Origin: Fimbriimonadaceae bacterium
GTDB taxonomy: Bacteria > Armatimonadota > Fimbriimonadia > Fimbriimonadales > Fimbriimonadaceae
NCBI GenBank assembly: GCA_019638795.1
Contig: JAHBTB010000003.1
Span: 1-48,294, forward strand
Reading direction: 5' to 3'
Length of the DNA: 48,294 nt
In this document: piece by piece, positions 43,601 to 48,294 of the stretch
How the letters are laid out: each line of letters starts with the position of its first letter
Position numbering within the stretch: the stretch's first letter is position 1
Notes under the pieces: generated by a model
The model's input: only the letters and a program-made list of their open reading frames with translations
Databases searched by the model: none
What the model was told of the DNA's origin: nothing
Translations under genes and position numbers: made by a program

Positions 43601-44630
43601 CCAAGATCGCCTCGCGTGTCGAGGTCGTCTTGTCGGCGGCGATGGTCGCCTCGATGTGCGGCGCGATGCGCAGAACGTCCAGCGACTCAAGTTCGAGTTC
43701 GGCGACCTTCTTGGCCGTCTCGGCGTCGATCCGCTCCATCCGGGCGACCAAGACTTTGCCGTCGGTGCCCTTGATCTCGGCCAACGGGCGGACACCTTCG
43801 ATGGCTTCGGCCGACGCCTTGCTCAGGGTCTCCTCGTCGCCAAAGTGCCACAGCATGTCGTCGTTTGTGCCCAGGGGCGACTCGACCATGGCTTCGGAGT
43901 CGAGTGCGGCCTGGTCAAGCCCGGCGAGGACGGCTTTGGTCAGGACCGTGCCTTTCTCGACGAGGATCTCGCCGTCTTCGTTGGCCAGTGGGTCGACAAG
44001 CTTCTTGTGCAGGCTCGCCCCGACCTTTTGGACTTGGCGGTCGCGACCCTTCTCGAAGCCGTGCAACGCCTTGATGAGCTGGGTGATCGGCAGCTTCTTA
44101 GTCTGGGAAATCTGGGTGTTGACGACCTGGTTGGCGTCGTTCTCGACCTCCAACCACGGGCCCTCCATCGGGATGATGCGGGCGCGGACGATCATCTGCA
44201 TCGACGTGTCGACGTCCTCTTCGAAGTAGAGGCCCGGCGACCGGCTCAGCTGGCTGACGATGACCCGCTCGCGGCCGTTGATGACAAAGGTGCCCTTGTC
44301 GGTCATCAACGGGAGGTCGCCCAAGTAGACCTCCGACTCGATCATCTCGCGGTCTTTGCCGCCAAAGCGCACCACCGCCTTGATCGGCGCCTCGAACGTC
44401 ATGTCCCGGTCGCGGCAGTCGTCGATGCCGTACTTCGGTTCGCCCAAGACAAACTCGGTGAACTCGATGTAGTTGTTCTGGGTGAAGTCCCAGATCGGCG
44501 AGAAGGTCTTAAAGAGTTCGGGAAGACCCTCTTCCAAAAACCATTTGTAGCTGTTAAGCTGGAGTTCAATAAGGTTGGGGACCTCGAGGAACCGACCGAT
44601 TCGCTTCGAGGATGGCTGAATGACTCTCAT
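40614..44630 (-). CDS. rpoB: RNA polymerase beta subunit
   Basis: Second catalytic subunit of RNA polymerase, 1338 residues. Signature blocks: [20 protein letters not shown] near the N-terminus, the rifampicin region [20 protein letters not shown] then [53 protein letters not shown], and [20 protein letters not shown] at the C-terminus. In the drug pocket, positions equivalent to E. coli Gln513 and His526 are Thr and Asn. It ends 99 bases before the dockerin-type gene with no clear terminator, so read-through into that gene is possible. rplJ and rplL, the usual upstream neighbours, are absent. A GGAG Shine-Dalgarno precedes ATG 44630. Confidence 0.99.
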   Translation of the reverse strand: [1338 protein letters not shown]

Positions 44631-44660
44631 GGGGCTCCGGGCACGAAAGGGGGAACAGGC

Positions 44661-44666
44661 ATCATA
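44661..44666 (-). promoter_or_regulatory. Candidate rpoB -10 (TATGAT)
   Basis: The minus strand has TATGAT 30 bases upstream of the rpoB ATG, giving a leader of about 24 bases that includes CCGGAG. No -35 was recognised. Confidence 0.35.
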
Positions 44667-44792
44667 CCTGTACGGCCAGCCCAGATTGGACGGGCCGGGC
44701 CGGTGTCCTCATCCCTTCGGCCCACTTGAACCTGCGGCAACCTGAACCTGACCCTGGATTTTCAGGGCCACCAGGCCTAAATACCTATTCGC

Positions 44793-45062
44793 CTAATCAA
44801 GCGGACGGGAAGGGCCGGGAAGAGACCGCATCGAGTCGATGGCGATGGTCTGTTCGTGGACCAGTTCGCGAAGGCGGGCCACCTCCGACTCCAATTGCGC
44901 AAGGCGAATGCCGGTCTGCTGGTCGACACCCGGGTTCCCACTGCCCTGCCGGTAAAGCTCGGCCATTTTGCGCTGGTGGCTGGTCAAGATCGCCACGATC
45001 GGGATCATGAGCGGGATGCCGACCGCACAGACAATGGCGACGATCGGGATGAACTCGCCCAT
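44793..45062 (-). CDS. Small membrane coiled-coil protein, third of three paralogues
   Basis: An 89-residue protein: an N-terminal membrane segment (IPIVAIVCAVGIPLMIPIVAIL), the motif TSHQRKMAELYRQ just inside, and a coiled-coil (LAQLESEVARLRELVHEQTI). Its start shares a base with the stop of the preceding paralogue. The architecture (one membrane helix plus a short cytoplasmic coiled coil) resembles phage-shock PspB, but the sequence is not clearly PspB. Function unknown. It is followed by a short inverted repeat (CCCTG/CAGGG, 44752-44768) before rpoB. Confidence 0.78.
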   Translation of the reverse strand: MGEFIPIVAIVCAVGIPLMIPIVAILTSHQRKMAELYRQGSGNPGVDQQTGIRLAQLESEVARLRELVHEQTIAIDSMRSLPGPSRPLD

Positions 45063-45313
45063 CAGGTTCCGTCCTTACGAGTCGGCGAGGCCGCGTCTTC
45101 CGCGAGCACCTGCTGGTTGACGAGGTCCTTCGTCCGCGCCAACTCGGCGCGCAGGCCGACGATTTCGGCCGACATCTGCTCCAGGGCCCGGCCGTTGGCG
45201 CCGTTCCGGTTGATGATCTCGGCCATCTTGCGCTGGTGCTCGGTCAGGATCGCGACCAAGGCGATGACCATCGGCAGGCCGATGGCGATGGCAAGGACCA
45301 TGACCGTGGTCAA
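45062..45313 (-). CDS. Small membrane coiled-coil protein, second of three paralogues
   Basis: An 83-residue protein with membrane segment VMVLAIAIGLPMVIALVAIL, then TEHQRKMAEIINRNG, and coiled coil MSAEIVGLRAELARTKDLVN ending QQVLAEDAA. The HQRKMA motif and the LVNQQVL end are shared with the gene before it. Start and stop overlap both neighbours (4 bases upstream, 1 base downstream), so all three are translationally coupled and probably made in similar amounts. No function can be assigned. Confidence 0.78.
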   Translation of the reverse strand: MTTVMVLAIAIGLPMVIALVAILTEHQRKMAEIINRNGANGRALEQMSAEIVGLRAELARTKDLVNQQVLAEDAASPTRKDGT

Positions 45314-45639
45314 CCCCGCACCTCCTGTTGCTGTTCCGGCACCACCGGGGGCGTGAAGCCCGAATACGTCGAGTCGTGGGCCAGCACCTGCTGGTTGACG
45401 ACGTCGCGCAACCGTCCGATTTCGGCACGGAGGCTGGCGAGCTCGGCCATCAACCGCGGGTCGACCGCCTGCTGCTGACCGTTGTGCCGCTCATGGATGA
45501 TCTGCGCCATCTTGCGCTGGTGCGCCGTCAAGATCGCGATGATGGGGATTCCAAACACCGCCATCATGGCGAACATCTCCGGAAAGACGTCCTCAAACGC
45601 GCCCGTGCTTGACAACCATGAGTGGATGAAGTCGGCCAT
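45310..45639 (-). CDS. Small membrane coiled-coil protein, first of three paralogues
   Basis: A 109-residue protein, the longest of the trio. A ~20-residue N-terminal extension (MADFIHSWLSSTGAFEDVFP) precedes the membrane segment MFAMMAVFGIPIIAIL, then TAHQRKMAQIIHERHNGQQQ, the coiled coil LMAELASLRAEIGRLRDVVN and QQVLAHDSTY, and a Pro-rich end. It has a strong GAGGAGG Shine-Dalgarno 4 bases from ATG 45639, and a GATAAT hexamer (45656-45661) just upstream, so it heads the operon. Confidence 0.8.
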   Translation of the reverse strand: MADFIHSWLSSTGAFEDVFPEMFAMMAVFGIPIIAILTAHQRKMAQIIHERHNGQQQAVDPRLMAELASLRAEIGRLRDVVNQQVLAHDSTYSGFTPPVVPEQQQEVRG

Positions 45640-45655
45640 CTACCTCCTCTGCCCT

Positions 45656-45661
45656 ATTATC
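45656..45661 (-). promoter_or_regulatory. Candidate -10 (GATAAT) for the three-paralogue operon
   Basis: The minus strand GATAAT ends 16 bases before ATG 45639, with GAGGAGG between. The transcript leader would be only about 10 bases, just enough for the Shine-Dalgarno. Confidence 0.4.
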
Positions 45662-45840
45662 CTCTGCTGGGGACTGTGACGCGCCACGGGACGGAAACTC
45701 CGGCAAACGTTGGCGGAGGGAAGGCAAGTCTACGGCCCTCACCGATCCGGCCCGCTGGCCCGAATCACAATCTCCTGACATCAATTACTAAGAAACCTTG
45801 ACCGGGTTTCGCCACGGGCTTAAGATTTCTAAAGTTGGGC

Positions 45841-46563
45841 CTATCGGTTCTCACTCAAGACGGCAAGGGCCCGGCGCAGGTCGAGTCTGCCCTCGTAGAG
45901 GGCCTTCCCCACCACGGTGGCTTCGCACCCCGTCTCGCCCAGACCCACGAGGTCTTCCAGGGCAGAGACGCCGCCACTCGCCACGACGGGCACGTCGAGC
46001 CCGTCCACCATCTCCTTGACCGCTTCGATGTTCGGGCCGACGAGGCGCCCGTCCCGGCCGATGTCGGTGAAGATCACCCGCTTACAGCCCAGGTCTTGCA
46101 GGCGGCGGGCAAAGTCGAGGCCGACGAGGTCGGAAGTCTCCATCCATCCATGGGTCGCGACGTGGCCGCCCCGGGTGTCCACTCCGGCGACGATGCGGTC
46201 GCCAAACCGGCGGAACGTGCGCCCGGCCCAATCCGCGTCGGCGAGAAGTCGTGTGCCGACAATCGCCCGGTCTGCCCCGGCGTCGAGGACCTCCTCGATG
46301 TGCGACGTCTGCCTCAGCCCCCCGCCGACCTGCAGGTAGACGCCGTCGATCTGGGCGAGGCGCTTCACCACGCTCAGGTGCACCGGGTACCCCGCCTTGG
46401 CCCCGTCCAAGTCGACGACGTGGATCCACCGGGCCCCGTCGTCGCGGAACCGCACCGCCACCGCCACCGGGTCGGCGTCATAGACCGTCGCCCGGCCATA
46501 GTCCCCTTCGGTCAGGCGGACGCAGGCGCCGCCGATCAGGTCGATGGCAGGGATCGTCAACAT
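45841..46563 (-). CDS. hisA: Phosphoribosylformimino-AICAR-ribotide isomerase
   Basis: Fourth step of histidine synthesis, an Amadori isomerisation on a (beta/alpha)8 barrel. The 240 residues start MLTIPAIDLIGGACVRLTEG with the catalytic Asp in PAIDL, then IHVVDLDGAKAG, LQVGGGLRQ, RAIVGTRL, the second catalytic Asp in VIFTDIGRDGRL, and the phosphate loop VVASGGVSALEDL. ATG 46563 is chosen over the longer upstream frame because the barrel begins exactly there; it overlaps the hisH stop by 7 bases. It is the last gene of the hisB-hisH-hisA run; hisF and others are elsewhere. Confidence 0.96.
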   Translation of the reverse strand: MLTIPAIDLIGGACVRLTEGDYGRATVYDADPVAVAVRFRDDGARWIHVVDLDGAKAGYPVHLSVVKRLAQIDGVYLQVGGGLRQTSHIEEVLDAGADRAIVGTRLLADADWAGRTFRRFGDRIVAGVDTRGGHVATHGWMETSDLVGLDFARRLQDLGCKRVIFTDIGRDGRLVGPNIEAVKEMVDGLDVPVVASGGVSALEDLVGLGETGCEATVVGKALYEGRLDLRRALAVLSENR

Positions 46564-47153
46564 GTGAGGAAGTTCTCCAAAATGGCCAGGCCGACGCCGC
46601 CGCTCTTTTCCGGATGGAACTGGGTGCCCCAGACGTTGTCCTTCTGGACGGCGGACGCGAACCGGACGCCGTAGTCCGTCGTCGCCGCGGCGACCCCCGG
46701 CTCGCACTCGGTGTACAGCGAGTGGACAAAGTAAACCCGAGACCTCGGCGCGACGCCGCTCAGCAGGCCCCGCCCCTGCTCGACCGCCAGTTCGCTCCAC
46801 CCGATGTGCGGCACCTTCAGCCCCGCGTCCTTGGGCAGGTACCGCACCGTCCCGCGCAGGATGCCAAGCCCCCGGAACGAGCCCCGTTCTTCGCTGGACT
46901 CAAAGAGCAGTTGCTGGCCCAGGCAGATGCCCATGAGCGGCCGGCCCGACGCCGCCCAGGCCCGCAGGTCGTCGGCCAAGGGGGCCAGGTTGGCCATCGC
47001 CGCGCCAAACGCGCCGACCCCCGGCACGATGACCTTGTCCGCCCCCGCCAAGTCCGGTTGCACCCGAGTGTCGTGGCCCAGGTGCTCGCACGCCTTCTGG
47101 ACACTGCGCAGGTTGCCCATGCCGTAGTCCACGATCACCGTCCGGGCGCTCAT
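46557..47153 (-). CDS. hisH: Imidazole glycerol phosphate synthase, glutaminase subunit
   Basis: Class I glutamine amidotransferase supplying ammonia to HisF. The 198 residues show VIVDYGMGNLRSVQKA, PGVGAFGAAMANL, the nucleophile Cys in MGICLGQQLLF, and the catalytic His-x-Glu in WGTQFHPEKSG near the C-terminus. The start overlaps the hisB stop as ATGA. The partner hisF is not in the window, although hisA follows directly, as in many his operons. Confidence 0.97.
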   Translation of the reverse strand: MSARTVIVDYGMGNLRSVQKACEHLGHDTRVQPDLAGADKVIVPGVGAFGAAMANLAPLADDLRAWAASGRPLMGICLGQQLLFESSEERGSFRGLGILRGTVRYLPKDAGLKVPHIGWSELAVEQGRGLLSGVAPRSRVYFVHSLYTECEPGVAAATTDYGVRFASAVQKDNVWGTQFHPEKSGGVGLAILENFLTC

Positions 47154-47752
47154 AGCGCGCCTTTCGTGCTCGGGACGCCTTTGCGTTCGTTGGTGCGTGT
47201 CGCGGCGAAGAGGGCCCGGCCCAGGCCCTTGAACACCGCCTCGATGACGTGGTGGTCGTTCTCGCCGGCGATCTGGTGGACATGCAGGGTCAGGTTGGCG
47301 TGGCGGACAAAGGCGGTCAAGAACTCCTTCACCGACTCCGTGCTCATCCCGCCGATCGACTCCCGCTTCAGCCGCAGGTCAAACGTCAGGTGGCTGCGGC
47401 CCGAGAGGTCGACCGCGACCAACACCAAGGCCTCGTCCATCGGGGTGTGGTTGCTGGCGTAGCGGTTCAGCGAGGTGGACTCCACCAAGGCCTTGCGGAA
47501 GGCGTCGCCCAGCACGATGCCCACGTCCTCGACGGTGTGGTGGTCGTCGACGTCCAGGTCGCCCTCGGCCTTGACCCCCAGGTCGAACATGCCGTGGAAC
47601 GCCATCAGGGTGAGCATGTGGTCGAAGAACCCGACGCCGGTGTCGACGTCTTGGCGCGTCCCGCCGTCCAAGTCCAGGACGACGCGCACCTTGGTCTCCT
47701 TGGTCTCCCGATCCAGTTCCGCGTAGCGGACACCCGGGGCCCCTTTGCTCAT
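47150..47752 (-). CDS. hisB: Imidazoleglycerol-phosphate dehydratase
   Basis: Dehydrates imidazole glycerol phosphate in histidine synthesis. This is the monofunctional form (200 residues) without the phosphatase domain fused in E. coli. The manganese-binding repeats are plain: FDHMLTLMAFHGMFDL, DVDDHHTVEDVGIVLGDA, and near the end FVRHANLTLHVH and NDHHVIEAVFKGLGRAL. It heads hisB-hisH-hisA. A TACAAT hexamer lies 6 bases from ATG 47752, so translation probably begins at the very 5' end of the mRNA. Confidence 0.97.
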   Translation of the reverse strand: MSKGAPGVRYAELDRETKETKVRVVLDLDGGTRQDVDTGVGFFDHMLTLMAFHGMFDLGVKAEGDLDVDDHHTVEDVGIVLGDAFRKALVESTSLNRYASNHTPMDEALVLVAVDLSGRSHLTFDLRLKRESIGGMSTESVKEFLTAFVRHANLTLHVHQIAGENDHHVIEAVFKGLGRALFAATRTNERKGVPSTKGAL

Positions 47753-47758
47753 GGGAGG

Positions 47759-47764
47759 ATTGTA
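47759..47764 (-). promoter_or_regulatory. -10 hexamer giving a leaderless hisB transcript
   Basis: The minus strand TACAAT is followed by CCTCCC and ATG. Seven bases from the hexamer is the A of the start codon; no Shine-Dalgarno is possible. Confidence 0.5.
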
Positions 47765-47776
47765 GCCCGCCCGCCC

Positions 47777-48286
47777 TTAGCGGCGTCCGGCCGTCACGTC
47801 GATCACGCTGCCGTCCCTCATGTGCCATTCCGCCCGGCGGCTGACCACCTTGGTCGAGCTCACCATCCACCGGCCCGACTGGTAGATCCAACTCTCCATC
47901 GACTCGGCGTACTGGTGCAGTTCCCCCACACCGGTCGTCAAGTGGGCGGTGGTCGAGACATAGTGCCGCTTGACGTCGACGGTGTAGCCGTCCATCTCCG
48001 GAACGATCGTCTTCAGCTCGAACTCACCCTTCTCAAAGGGCATGCGGCCGTTGAAGCCGTTACGGGCCCGGGCGATGAAGTCCGCCCGGGCTAGGACGGA
48101 GTCCTTGCGGATGAACACGTATTTGGGGGCGAAGAAGGGCTCCAACTCCTCGAACTTCCCCCGCACCCACGTCGCCACGTAGTCGGCCTGCGCCCGCTTG
48201 AACTCGTCGAAGTCCGGTCGGGTGCCCGTGCCCCTTGGGCTGGCGACCAGCGCCAGCAACAGTGCCAGACTTCCTGCTCCACCCAT
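47777..48286 (-). CDS. Exported SnoaL/NTF2-like protein, start near window edge
   Basis: A 169-residue protein with a signal-like N-terminus (MGGAGSLALLLALVASPRG). The alpha+beta body is of the SnoaL/DUF4440 kind: DEFKRAQADYVATWVRGKFE, LEPFFAPKYVFIRKD, MDGYTVDVKRHYVSTTAHL and WIYQSGRWMVSSTKVVSRRA. The terminal strand with W-x-WM-xx is typical of NTF2-like proteins. ATG 48286 is the first visible start, but the frame may continue beyond the window. It lies 24 bases upstream of hisB on the same strand, yet hisB seems to have its own promoter. Function unknown. Confidence 0.7.
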   Translation of the reverse strand: MGGAGSLALLLALVASPRGTGTRPDFDEFKRAQADYVATWVRGKFEELEPFFAPKYVFIRKDSVLARADFIARARNGFNGRMPFEKGEFELKTIVPEMDGYTVDVKRHYVSTTAHLTTGVGELHQYAESMESWIYQSGRWMVSSTKVVSRRAEWHMRDGSVIDVTAGRR

Positions 48287-48294
48287 GCCGCGTC

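Noticed and set aside
44735-44755. Repeated AACCTG units upstream of rpoB
   Set aside because: Three short copies (gaacctgcggcaacctgaac) may be chance; no binding-site symmetry or promoter relation could be shown.

Overview
The window is GC-rich bacterial chromosome dominated by housekeeping genes, with a strikingly repetitive surface-protein region. I place it tentatively in the Armatimonadota (Fimbriimonadia-like). The grounds are PEP-CTERM surface proteins, a dockerin-type protein, small paralogous membrane proteins, frequent leaderless gene starts, and broken-up versions of normally conserved operons. This is inference from style and not from a database match.

Layout. 1-5.7 kb: C-terminally cut dnaJ, rpoZ with a long acidic tail, a Cys/Met PLP enzyme, a DinB-fold protein, aat, a Cys-rich mini-protein, and a divergent phytanoyl-dioxygenase/AraC pair. 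5.8-9.7 kb: a compact translation and growth operon rpsB-tsf-pyrH-frr-uppS. 9.7-15.6 kb: a YHS/TRASH-type secreted metal-binding protein, rfbD with an NAD-type isocitrate/isopropylmalate dehydrogenase, and two secreted paralogues flanking a beta-propeller-like protein. 15.6-20 kb: recJ converging on an ECF sigma / anti-sigma / HtrA-like operon whose protease has lost its whole catalytic triad. 20-23.5 kb: a DUF151 nuclease-family protein, a six-hairpin glycosidase-like protein, and only the C-terminal half of carB. 23.5-33.8 kb: dnaK embedded among ten PEP-CTERM genes, all on the minus strand. Four of these form a tandem array with an ~840-bp period, and each unit carries its own promoter box, leader hairpin, CDS and terminator. 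34-44.6 kb: a HUH-less RAYT-like protein, then rpoC and rpoB separated by a dockerin-type gene. 44.8-48.3 kb: three overlapping paralogous small membrane coiled-coil genes, hisB-hisH-hisA, and an NTF2-like secreted protein.

How it fits together. Core transcription (rpoZ, rpoB, rpoC, ECF sigma), translation (rpsB, tsf, frr, aat), protein folding (dnaJ, dnaK), nucleotide synthesis (pyrH, carB half) and envelope precursor synthesis (uppS, rfbD) surround a large investment in exported proteins. The PEP-CTERM genes appear to be individually transcribed. They share an unusual upstream element and a structured leader that keeps its stem while its sequence drifts, which makes a coordinately controlled surface-protein regulon the most interesting candidate system here. 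The second is the rpoB-dockerin-rpoC arrangement: a nested hairpin hides both the Shine-Dalgarno and the start codon of the inserted gene, and rpoC appears to have its own promoter followed by a perfect 20-bp palindrome.

No tRNA, rRNA, CRISPR array or complete insertion sequence was recognised. No gene-free gap exceeds 300 bases; the longest (31218-31491) holds a terminator and a promoter/leader region.
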